Source: Agelaius tricolor (Eukaryota > Chordata > Aves > Passeriformes > Icteridae). Taken from it: a stretch of DNA of 64,000 nt. Below, one piece after another: positions 26,197-36,866 of this stretch. The notes under the pieces are model-generated. The model saw nothing but the letters and a program-made list of their open reading frames with translations. It was not told where the DNA came from and ran no database searches. Location of the stretch: assembly GCA_023055355.1 (NCBI GenBank), contig JALJCS010000053.1, positions 186,001-250,000 on the forward strand, written 5' to 3'. Made by a program: the position numbers and the translations under genes. Every line of letters begins with the position of its first letter. Position 1 is the stretch's first letter.

Positions 26197-27539
26197 ACCA
26201 ACGATCTGAATAAAGAGCAGTTTATAACTGCTGAAAACCCACCCATAACTTAAACAAAGTATTTGGCTGTCAAAACTTCTACTGTGAGAAACATACGAAA
26301 GAAAAAAGGTGAAAGATGGCAGGCAGAGAAAGATCCAAGCAGATGATAGCCACGAGGCAAGATGCCAAAGCCCACAATTCCATCTGCATCTTAGCAAAAT
26401 GTGGAGAGATTCCTGTACTAAAACACTTTGCAGGCATTGTAGTGAAAAGTGAGACACAGAAGCCAGTGATTTTGATAGGCAGCAAGGTACTAAATTTGGG
26501 AATTGCCTCTGAAGGAGCATAGAAAGACACTGTCTCTTTGAAGCTCTGTGAGCTTGATTTCTATCTTTTAGTTCTCCATTTACAGTGGGAAAAGTCTTCC
26601 TTCCTTTCCTCACATGGAATTTTTGACATGAAGAATTCTCCTACATGCGACACTTGGAGTCCTGATTGCTGTGGGAAAATAAAACTTCAGCTTATGATCA
26701 CTAAAGTCCATGGAGTAATTTTCTGGTCCCTAATATTTTAATGATTGCCTTTAGCTTGTAAATGTTTTTCTTAGACAAATCAGCACAAGAGCTTCACAAG
26801 CTGGGGGATCTCATCTTAAATCCCACTTTACAAATTAACAGTTATTGTAATTGCCACTAAAATCATGAGCACTGGACTACCTGTGAAAAAAGGCCACGAC
26901 CTGCACCCCTGCCAGCTTCCCTGCACCTCTGTGGTGCTAAGAAAACAGAGAAGGCAGAGTCAAAACCACAAAGGAGTCACATAACAACTTGTGTTATTGA
27001 ATTTTAATTATTTCACTGAGTTTTATAGCTGTTTCTGGCATCAGTGGAAGATATCTGTAGTGACTTCCATCTTTTCAAGACAAAACAGCTTATGTGTAAG
27101 TACAGTGGGTATTTAGCCACTTTAATGCCAGTGAAGTAAAGCAAAACTGGAGTTGGGGCCACTATTAAAGAAATTAGTTAAACAGATGTATGAAATAAGT
27201 AATAATGTTTTCCTTTATTAATAAGTAACTGAAGATTAAAATAGATAATGGAATTGAAAAAAAAAGATAAATAGATAGAAGGGACCCCCACTTTTTTTTT
27301 TTTTTTCCTTTTTAACAAGTTAAAGGTAAACTCAAGATCTGGAATAGCAGAATCAGCATCAGAGGCATGATGACAAATTAAAGAATTGGTCCATCATCTG
27401 TAGGAATGCATAAATTAGGGTTCTCATCTTTGCAGTCATTAACATGCATTATCTAGCCAGAGAGATCTCACAAACAGGTTGAGACTCTGGCTTCAGTTAG
27501 ATTGACTCACCAGGCACCAAATGACTGGTGGTGCTTGCT
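26197..27539. other. Single-copy sequence, no feature seen
   Basis: A 176-codon minus-strand frame (26083-26613) crosses this region and the palindrome. It is hydrophobic in places but matches no family I know, and I treat it as chance. A T run lies at 27292-27306. Confidence 0.4.
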
Positions 27540-28080
27540 GAAGTAAATGGCTTTCCACAAATTTATGTGATGAAAGAATAACATATTTGTGGCCAAAATC
27601 CATGTGGTCCATTAAGGGCCTGAGTCATAATTAGCTCAAAAGGACAAGAGAGCCTCAGAGTGCCTTACTGTGCCATTTTATCATCTTCAGGTCTGCAATT
27701 CCTTCACTACCTTTAACAGCACTGCTGACCTCGTTAACCCAGGGTTTGTAAAAGCTGGATCAAAAACAGAGAGATGGGAATATTACAACAGCTTCGTTGT
27801 AGTCACTGTAATAAATGGAGCCTGTCTAGGTAGGTACGGGAAAAATTAGTACCCGAACTCATTTCAGAGAGTTCAACATTTCATATTTAGTACATCTGAC
27901 CCCAGAAGTCTCATCTCCATTAAAAATAACAACCTGCTAGACTTTGGTGTGTTAATAAGATATATCCCATGCACACATTTACTTATAACCATATGTATGT
28001 GTCTGACCAAGGGCTGCAGCGTGGTTAATCTTATTTATACAGATTATATACCAATATATATATTTACAAAAAACTGGCTT
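27540..28080. other. Candidate conserved noncoding element
   Basis: Repeat-free AT-rich sequence containing an inverted GTACGGG..CCCGAAC-like segment (27835-27858), TAATTAG and TTAATAAG cores, and low apparent decay. It carries no open frame of note. The candidate status comes from sequence texture only, without an alignment. Confidence 0.2.
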
Positions 28081-30969
28081 TCTTCATTTGCAGGGAACCA
28101 AAACTTGACCAGTCTTCTGGCAAACTAGGAAATGCTGACTTGCTAGAGTGAGAACTGGAATTGCACCCTGACAGCCAGGCACCACCAGACCTTTCCTTAT
28201 GCAGTGACACATTTCACAGCCATTCTGAGGCAGTGGTCCCTTACTTCTGTGGCATCTTCATCACCTCAGTTTCAAAGCAGAAGCAAGACCAGGGAAGCCC
28301 AGCTTACCCATTTCAGTGCTGATTTCTCTCTGTGCAGCACCTATCACTCCACTGCATTGTAACTTGCCTCCAGCTGGCATTGCAGTGCAGCAACAGGAGT
28401 ACACACGAGCATCAGTTCTTTGCTGAACAGGGCTTGAGCCAAGACCAAACTCTCATAAATGGGAATTTTTCTGTCCAGTTCCTCTTGCCAGCACCAAGAC
28501 AGCCCTGCTTCAATTTGTTACAATATATTTGGCCACTTTCATTCCCCTGGTGCCTCCAGTAGAGACAGAAATAGGAAATAACTGATTAGAAAGCACCATG
28601 GAGAAGAGCCCTTCTTTACGCTGGGATACAATAATCTACAGGATCATTGCTTCTGTTGGAGAGCTTCTGAGACTTTCATTTGGCCCACACACCTTCAGTA
28701 GCTGATCATTCCCTTCACACAAACTGCTGGAATGAAACAAAGGGTGGCACTGACCTCAGTGCTGTGACATTACTTAAGTGAAAAGAAAAATTCAAAGCTA
28801 CAGGGAGAAGGAGTCAAGGAAGCACCAGCTGTTGAAAGAACAAGGGATAACAGGTTTGTGAAGGTGTTGTCCTATAAATGTTAAAGACCTCTAGCACTGC
28901 AAGCCACCACAGGTGGGCTGCAAACCTTGCCTTGGTGTCCTGAGCAGTGCTTCTTGCCTTGATGTAAAATTTGACATCTATGGGCCAAGCTGAACAAACA
29001 AGCCGTGTCTTTCCTGGTCACTCTGTCAGTGAAAAGGAAAGGCACAGGAATGTTGTGCTGGGGTGGCTGGTCCCTCAAATTCCGGAGTGTTGAGGTCACC
29101 TGTTGGTGTTGCAGCAAGAGGTCATCACCTGCAGCATGGTGATCCAGTCCTACAGAGGTACCACCACCTGGTCCTGGTGCCCTCATATCAGCTGATACAC
29201 TGAAAAAAATTGTCTCTAAGACCAAAGTAAAGAGGGTTCAAAGCAGACAAACACAGGGGGAAAAAAAGGAAAAAAAAAAGATAATCACAAGGTGAGAGAC
29301 AAGAGGAGAAAGAAATAAAGTAGTTTGTACATTTATGCTTCAAGTCTTAAGTTTACCGTGAGGTCATATGAAAACAGAAGGAAAGCAAAAAGTTTTGCAC
29401 CTTTTTAAAAACTGGTTGTCACAAAGACGAGTTTGCCCCTGTAAGACAGGTAATGTACAATATGAGATATTCACCCACTGTGTACAGTAAATTTCGGAGA
29501 AGACTGGACATGAAGTTTAAAGAGTAAAATGTGTATATCCGGGACTTGTGGAGCACAGAGAGGCTCTTCAGCCCTGTGTCTGCGTCCCTGACATCTGTCT
29601 GAGAGAAAGTTCAAGCTGTTTTGGAAGAGATTCTCCATTAAAATGTCATTTCCAGGTGTGTGGAAATCAGGAGAGAGTCTGTTACCTTGCCTGACATTGT
29701 TATGCAGTTAACTGTGTTAAATCATCAAGGTTTGAAAGGCCTCCTTTTAGAAACAAACTCTATTTCCCTCACGAGTACATAAATCTCCCTTTATTTATTT
29801 ATTTGTCCCAGATGTTTCTTTTGGGAGACTTTCCTCCTCTTATATTTTGTTATTCTCCAGGAAAACCGGAATCTGAGAGCCCCTACCTACCAAGGGAGCC
29901 AAGCAGATGGAGGTCATGGAGTCACACCCAGGCACGGCAGAAAAAACTGGTTTTTGCTGAAGCAAAGCTCTCCTGGCTCCTTCCCTATCCTTGCAGAGCT
30001 GGGGCTGCAGAAAAATCACCATAATCACCCCTCATCCATCCTTCCCTGGATCATCCATCCCTGCTGTCCTTCCTCTGCCTCTCCTCCTCCTCCAAGCCCT
30101 GCACCCTTGGATCAGGCAGGCAGCACTCAAGGACGGAGTTTCTGTTTCTCCAGCTCTTTGTTAACCTCCATGCTTCACTCGGAGGGGGAAAAAAAAAATT
30201 CCTTTGTGAAACCTCTAGGAAATGCTTGGCACTCACTGAGTCCCTTGCACTTGGGGTTTTTTAATTCCTAAGGAGACTAGTGACCCTGCTATGACTTTTC
30301 TGCAAGCTGGAAGCAAATGCTCATCACTGTTCCCAGAAGGTTAAAAAAAAAAAAAAAGGCAAACCAATTTCTTAGTAGCTTTGGGAGGTTTAAAGAAATC
30401 ATTTTCCAGAAAGCTCAACTGATTAACAGTGGTACAAAGCTGGAAACAACAGCCCAAGCTGTTCTAGGGCCCACTTCGGGCCTGTGAAGGCCTCTGGGTA
30501 GCAGGTGGGCACCTGCAGTGATTATTTGTTTATTTATGTATTTTTTAAGAAGTATTTGTATATGCAACCTCCTCAGACCCCATCCTGATATGGGAAGGGA
30601 TTACTTTTGTTCATCTTTGCCATCTCACAGGGCTCAATCTTATATATCCCGTCACCACCTTCCTTCCACAGGCCATGTCGTCCCTAGCCTCCCTTCCACC
30701 CCTAAAAGGAAATAAAAATTTTCAATCCTTTTATTTTCCTTCCTGCAGTAAAATGGCCCTGCAAGCACCTGAAAGCCCCTTCACCCTAGTGCAGACAAGC
30801 TCTCAGGAAAATTCAGAAAGTGGCTGGATGAAGCCATTAGCCAAGGAACACAGTGAGCAGGAATCAATAGGTCTGTGCCTCAATCGTGATGAGCACAATT
30901 TGCTACAAAGGAACCATAGAAATTCTTTCTCATTGTCAGTGTTTCTTGTCTGGGTTTTGGTTCTTGGGG
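28081..30969. other. Single-copy sequence, no feature seen
   Basis: No recognisable gene. There are A runs at 29260-29280 and 30343-30357 and an ATTT iteration at 29790-29803. The 105-113 codon frames are overlapping and without motifs. Confidence 0.45.
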
Positions 30970-31572
30970 GCTGGTGAGTTTTTTGTTTTGTTTTGTTTTG
31001 TTTAGTTTTTTTTTTTATTTGGGTTTTTTTGGGGTTTTTTTTGTTGTTTTGTTTTTTGGGGGATTTTTTTGTTTTTTGTTTTTTGTTGGTTTTTTGGGGT
31101 CTTTTTTGGGTTTTGGGATTTGTTTTGTTTTTTGCTTGTTTGTTCGTTTGTTCAGGTTTTTTAAAATTAATTTTTGGGGGGTTTTAGTTGGTTTATTTTT
31201 TGAGGTTTTTTTGAGGGGGTTTTCTGTTTAAAATTATTTGGGGGGGAGTTGATTTATTTTCTTGGCTTTTTAAAATCTTTTTGTCTTTTTTTGTTTCTAT
31301 GGGTTTTTTTGATTTTGTTTTTGTTTTGCTCTGGGGTTTTGAAGGGTTTTTTTGTTTGACTGTGTTTTGGGTTTTTTTTTTTTTGTAGGGGGTGTTTGAT
31401 TTTGGTTTTTTTGGGGGCATTTGGTTTTGAGTTTTTTTTGGGGGGGCGGGATTTTTTTGTTTGTTTGTGGGGGTTGTGGTTTTTTGGTTTGTTTTTTGGT
31501 TTTGTTTGTTTATTTTGTTTGTTTGTTTTGTTGCTGTTGTTGTGTTTTGTTTTGTTTGTTTTTTTTTTTACT
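30970..31572. repeat. 600-bp T/G-only strand-asymmetric tract
   Basis: The top strand is almost only T and G, and C occurs only at scattered single positions. It begins with GTTTT units, continues as poly-T interrupted by many G runs of 3 to 7 (for example near 31058, 31176, 31240 and 31440), and ends with GTTT units. It is not a clean tandem repeat of any one unit. Frames on the plus strand encode Phe/Leu/Gly/Val-rich strings, and those on the minus strand encode Lys/Asn/Pro-rich strings; these are products of composition, not genes. It is the longest of the T/G or A/C tracts in this window. Confidence 0.9.
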
Positions 31573-32365
31573 CCAAGACTAACTCTCTATTGCACTGTGA
31601 TTTGCTGACAGCACAGTGGTGCCCCGTGTCTCTGCACCTGCCCGCTGTTGTGAAACCCAGGCTGTGATGGCAGTAACTGGAACAGCACGGGCCCTGGGGG
31701 CAGTTTCAAAGCACAAACTTGTTGCAGCAAATGTAAGGACATGACCAAATTACTGCCTGGTTTTATTCTCTTGTTTGTTGCTCTCTGGAAAATCATTCTC
31801 CGAGGACAAAGCTGACGTGTCAAACAGCGTGGGAGGGTGTGAAAATTCAAAGTCTGGTTCAAAAAGTCTCCCTGTGACACTGGGAAATGTATTGCTGGGT
31901 CCATAATATGCAGCACTGCATTTATTTCTGAAGTTAACACAAACCCTTAGCCAGAGGCTGAAAATTCACGTCTCCTGAACATTTGGGGAAGGATTTGCAG
32001 AGCTAAACCTTGAGACAACCACACATAAAATTTGATAACTTGTTGTTTATTACTTCTAGTCAGCATTCAAAGAGACAATAATGAATAGTTTCAGAACAAA
32101 ACAGTGAAAGACTGTAAAAAATAAAAATATTATAAACACAGTAAATAAATATTTAGAATGCTGCGAGCAATTCCAGGACACAAAGAAGCAGTAAAGCACT
32201 GGGGTTGCTGAAGTCTCTCATCAGACTGCTCTGATCAGTTGCTCTGAACTTCAAATAGGCCTGAATATAATCATCTTCATGTTCTGCCAGATGCAAATAA
32301 ACTGTCCTCTGATTTCTGGTCAGCACCCAAAACACTAAGTCTCAGATTATTTTCTTTCTCCACCC
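31573..32365. other. Single-copy sequence, no feature seen
   Basis: No gene or transposon recognised. A 117-codon minus-strand frame at 31587-31940 has no known motif. Confidence 0.4.
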
Positions 32366-32401
32366 TTCTTTCTTTCTTTCTTTTTTTTTCTCTTTTTTTT
32401 T
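32366..32401. repeat. (TTCT)n and poly-T microsatellite
   Basis: About four TTCT units are followed by T runs broken by a single CTC. Confidence 0.75.
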
Positions 32402-32526
32402 CAAAGGGAAGTGAAGGAAGGAGAGTCATTGGTGAGAGCAGCTTCATGCTCTGCTGTAATTTACACATTTATCTCTTTGCCCTCCATCCTAGCTCTGAAG
32501 GATGAGACTTGGCAGGTTACCTCCCT

Positions 32527-32560
32527 TTAATAATAATAATAACAACAATAATAATAATAT
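32527..32560. repeat. (TAA)n microsatellite with CAACAA interruption
   Basis: TAA units are interrupted by AACAACAA and then resume. The same interrupted core occurs again at 34513-34541. Confidence 0.85.
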
Positions 32561-34512
32561 CAGTACCACCTCCTACCTGCCAGGAACCACTTCCCTTTTC
32601 TACCAGAGGATGCTCACAGCCATTTGGACAAGTTCCTGGAGGAAGAAGAAACACATGGGGAACCAAAGTGGGTGGTGAAGCTCCTGAGCTGCAAACAGGC
32701 AGTGGATGGGGGGCATGCAGGGTGTGCATCCACCACTGGCCATTGTGAGATGCAGAATACCAGGTGTAAGGATCTTTTTTGCACTTCCAGTAAAATCAAC
32801 TTACCTAGTATTGCCTGGAAGAGCTGCTCAGCCTTCAACTTCTGCCTCCTCCCACTTGGTTCTTCTGCTGGCTCAGCTGTTTGGAGGGAAGGATGAATGC
32901 AGTTTTTTAATAACTGGCTTCACACTGAATCCCTATCACATTGCCAGGTCTCATTGCTGGACTTTTTCCTATTATTTTCTAGTCGTGTTCCTCCATTCTT
33001 TCCATAAAAATCAATATGAATTCCCCAAGATATTCCTCTTTTTTTAAAAATTTTTTCTAGAGGCTGCAGGTGACAGTTCCTGGTCAAGGAGTGTGGGTGA
33101 CAACTTGGTGAAAGGTTAAATTCATGTCTGTACTTGGTGCTGCAAGAAAAGCCAGCATGAGTCTCAACCCCAACCACTAAGAAAGCCATCACAAATTCAA
33201 TATTTTGGGTATGTTCTCATAACTGACCTCAGAGCATTGATGTCTGACCAAGTGGAGTGTCCCCTGTCGCTTCAGACCCCAGAGGGGTCAGTCCAGGCTA
33301 TGAGTTTGCTCATGTTGGCCTAAACATTTTCTGGAAGGCAGATGCTTTGCTGACTTTAGAGAGGGACTGAGGGCAAAGAGAGAGAAGGAATAACAAAACA
33401 GGATGGTTTACTCCATATCTCTGATAGTAATCACCAGGATATCTTCTTTTGGCACTGCAGTCGCTTTTCATGAAGTCACTTGAAAAACAGCTGTAGCAGG
33501 AGGATGAAATTCCTTTTGATTCGTCTTGTGCAGAGGCAACTTGTGAAGAGCAGGAGATAGAAACAAACCAGAAGAGCAGAGAACCTGATCACCAGAAATC
33601 ACCACCCTTCCTCTGCCTTTGATGGGTGTCACACTCCATCTGGAAGGTGGCTGTGGAGCATAAAGGAGCAGGGAATTGAAATGACAATGCCCTGAATAAA
33701 AGGATGTTGCATTAGCAACCGGATTTCAACTGGCCTCTCACTGACCTCAGCTTTGGTTCAAAACAGAAATCTTTAGTGGTTTTAGGAGCAAAATCTGATC
33801 CATTGGAAGCTTGGACAGTTTGCTGATTCCCTTCCTAATCTCTTCCAGGCAGAGAATGACCACGTTGTCACAGGGCTGTTTATCACACACACTGGTTATC
33901 CAACTAAACCAATCAATCATGAAGGAGACTTTCAGCACCATGAGTAAATGGAAGGGGTTGGGTTTCCCTGGGAGAAAAAATGTTTTTTTCCTTCACAGGT
34001 TTTTCACAGAGTGGTTTTAATGAGCACCAAAACCAGCACAATAAATAAGAAATTTGCCTATAGATGACACTCAGGTTAATGTTTTATTTTCTGCACACCT
34101 TTAACTGTGGCTGCACCTCTCAAGACACATCTTGGAACAGAAACCTTTTATAACCTCCTGGGTAGGAAAGGAGCATGGTCCAACCATCCCACTTGCATCT
34201 GAAATCTCAGACATGCTGAGGAGTGTGGGATGAAACCTTTCCTCTGACTTATGGTGGCCAAGGTTGCTGATCTCTGTGGGTAAAGGCAGAGAGTTCAGAG
34301 GCAAGAGAAGTGTGGGCTCTCTGCTTACCACAGGCTCTCATTCTCCACCTGACAGGATAAACTAAGAACCTTCCTGTTCCTCAATTTCTACACTTGTCCC
34401 TGTAGTTCAGCAACACCAGTGTCATTACCACAAAACCTTTGAGATCCCTGGATAAAAGCTTCCATCAAAGGAAGTTATTATGGTATTAAACTATAATTGC
34501 ACTGTTGAAATT
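32561..34512. other. Single-copy sequence, no feature seen
   Basis: No recognisable gene, RNA or transposon. Overlapping frames at 32509-33047 on both strands show no family motif. Confidence 0.4.
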
Positions 34513-34541
34513 ATTAATAATAACAACAATAATAATAATAT
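34513..34541. repeat. (TAA)n microsatellite with CAACAA interruption
   Basis: TAATAA, then the CAACAA interruption, then AATAATAATAA. It is essentially the same core as the tract 2 kb upstream, although the flanks differ. Confidence 0.85.
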
Positions 34542-35656
34542 TTATCTCTTGCAAAAGAGGTTTACTTTAGAGCAGCATTTTTGATCTGCTAGATGCAATT
34601 ACTAAACAAGATCCTACATGCCCTCATTCCCCCAAACTTGCCTTCCTCCTGCAATTATGCAATCCAGTTTCAGGCATAATTCCCCTTAAGGGGAGAATGG
34701 AGCAGAGGGAGTCCAACCACTGCATGGAGTAAGAACAGAATTAGCTTTAGAAATCCTGTTGACAAGAACAGGACCACAGTGTCCCATGTTTGCTTGTCAT
34801 CAACCCATCTGGGCACAAGCTGAGAACTTCAGCCCAGAGGTCGGGAAAAGTCATATATGAAGTCAACACGGAAGTGGTCGTGGGACCAGATTGTCCTCAT
34901 GTATTCTTGCCTTATTTCCCTGATGAAACAGGATATTGTAGCTCCCTCAGCTTTCCACTGCTCATTAGTTCAGAGGTTCTTGCTTCCTTTACTCCCAGCC
35001 ACGGCCTGTCCTTGCTATGCTGCAGGACTGAGCTGTAAGTTCTGTATGGGGCAGTCTGCAGAAAAAGCACTCTTGGGCATCCATCCCATCCTGAAACCCA
35101 TTTGGAATAAGGAAACCCAAACAAAAAAGGTTTAATGATGACTGCAGCACTTTCCTACACAGAAAATCTTGTTCAGATAAACAGGGATGAGGAATGTGCT
35201 AATCACTGATTAACATTGTTTATTTATGAGGGCTTCACAATCCACCACGCTCACACCAAAGGTTTGTGCTATGAGCCCAGAGCCCCTGAGAATCTTTTGT
35301 TCTTTGGTTATTTGCAAACAAAAAGCAACCTGGATTTACTGTCTGCTCTTTGTCTCTTGTTCAAGACACAGGGACTTCTTGGTTGGTCTTTTTCTTTGCA
35401 AAAAAATAAAAAATAAAAAATAAGCAAAACACAGAGATCTAGCTTCAGGAGACTGAGTGTGTTCCTCATCAGTATGAGGGTGGGTCTTCCATAAATAAGT
35501 AATGATGAGAACATCTAAGGCAGTTGTGTAAAAATCTCTGGTCTGTACTGTGTGGGGTCCCCTCAAGGGCATCTGTCTAGAGTAATAAATGCCAAATGTG
35601 GTGTCCCTGAGGTCACAGCTCACCCCTTTGGCCTCAGAGAAGGCAGCTACTTGTGA
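34542..35656. other. Single-copy sequence, no feature seen
   Basis: No recognisable gene or repeat family. An AAATAA iteration lies at 35400-35422. Confidence 0.4.
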
Positions 35657-36110
35657 GCCACGGAATCATAAAAATAGTTAATGTTGGAAAAGTCCTCTAA
35701 GATCATTGAGTCCACTGACCTAGTGCTGCCATGGTCATTGTTAAACCATGTCCCCAGGTGCCATGTCCACATATTTTCTGAATGCTTCCAAGAATGGTGA
35801 CTCCACCACTGCCCTGGGCAGCCTGTTGTAATGTCTGACCACCCTTTCAATAAAGCCATCTCCCCTAATATCTAATCTAAATCTGCTCTGGTGCACCTTG
35901 AGGCTGTTTCTTCTCATTCTGTCACTTGTTACCTCAAAGAGACCAACGCCAACCTTGCTGTCCCCTCCTGGCAGGAGCTGTGCAGAGCCACACGGTCCCC
36001 CCTGAGCCTCCTTTGCTCCAGGATGAGCCCCTGCCCAGCTCCCTCAGCTGCTCCCGAGGCTCCATTCCCTTCCCAACTCAGGTGACAAATCTAGGTGACC
36101 ACTTCTGGTA
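35657..36110 (-). mobile_element. CR1 LINE 3' UTR fragment
   Basis: This is a minus-strand CR1 copy with its 3' end at the low coordinate. Read on the plus strand it begins with GGAATCATAAAAATAGTTAA, the reverse complement of the CR1 tail. It continues through AGATCATTGAGTCC, the GGGCAGCCTGTTGTAATGTC segment, CTTGAGGCTGTTTCTTCTCA and GTCACTTGTTACCT, then the CCTGAGCCTCCTTTGCTCCA and CTCCCTCAGCTGCTC segments. All are familiar landmarks of the avian CR1 3' untranslated region in this order. Only the UTR and perhaps the last few bases of the coding region are present, so the copy is severely 5'-truncated and non-autonomous. Divergence is moderate and no target-site duplication is evident. Confidence 0.93.
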
Positions 36111-36580
36111 CGACAAATGAGTATTTTCCAATTTAACATATTAAACAGTTTTTTTCATATTTAACATATTCATCCCATGTTTGAACAGGAAGCAAAGGTG
36201 GGAAATCTTTCGCTTGTAGTGTCACAGACTGGAGAAGACTGTGACTGCAAGGGTAGAATTCAAAGAGGAAGCCCGTGGCACCATGGCACGAGAGAGAAGA
36301 AAATGCAAATTGGGCTACTGTTCCAGTCTCTCTCTGATAGATAAGTCAGATGTGAAGCGAACTGTATTTTTTTAAGAGACCAATTAACCCAAATAGAAGC
36401 ATGTTGTAATTGCAATCTGCAGTGTGTTATGCCAGGTCACACTTACCTGTGAAACTAAATCAATTACAAGACGAAAAGCCATCCTTTTATGTGCAAAGGT
36501 ATGCTTTTTGCAGAAGAGCCAGAACAGAGGCTGGGACACTTCAAAACCAGCATGGTATAATCTCTGTTTTATTCAGAAAA
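36111..36580. other. Single-copy sequence between CR1 and GAA repeat
   Basis: AT-rich, with a TTTAACATATT segment occurring twice (36132-36143 and 36160-36171). No gene recognised. Confidence 0.45.
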
Positions 36581-36640
36581 GAAGAAGAAGAAGAAGAAGA
36601 AGAAGAAGAAGAAGAAGAAGAAGAAGAAGAAGAAGAAGAA

Positions 36641-36672
<32 letters not shown>

Positions 36673-36866
36673 AGAGGAAGAAGAAGAGGAAGAAGAAGAA
36701 GGAGAAGAAGAAGAAGAAGAAGAAGAAGAAGAAGAAGAAGAAGGAGAAGAAGAAGAAGAAGAAGAAGAAGAAGAAGAAGAAGAAGAAGAAGAAGAAGAAG
36801 AAGAAGAAGAAGAAGAAGAAGAAGAAGAAGAAGAAGAAGAAGAAAAGAAAAGAAAAGAAAAGAAAG
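36581..36866. repeat. Long interrupted (GAA)n repeat, then (GAAAA)n
   Basis: A purine-only top strand of about 285 bp. The tract 36581-36662 is pure GAA (about 27 units). The middle, 36663-36745, carries GAG and GGA interruptions. The tract 36746-36844 is again pure (about 33 units), followed by GAAAA units to 36866. Long open frames here translate as poly-Glu, poly-Arg/Lys or, on the other strand, poly-Phe/Leu, and are artefacts. Established knowledge: long GAA/TTC tracts form intramolecular triplexes and expand in some vertebrate loci. Confidence 0.97.

Noticed and set aside
26083..26613. 176-codon minus-strand frame with hydrophobic stretches
   Set aside because: No known family; hydrophobic composition arises easily in T-rich antisense sequence.
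30974..31667. Phe/Leu/Gly-rich and Lys/Pro-rich frames
   Set aside because: Composition artefacts of the T/G-only tract.
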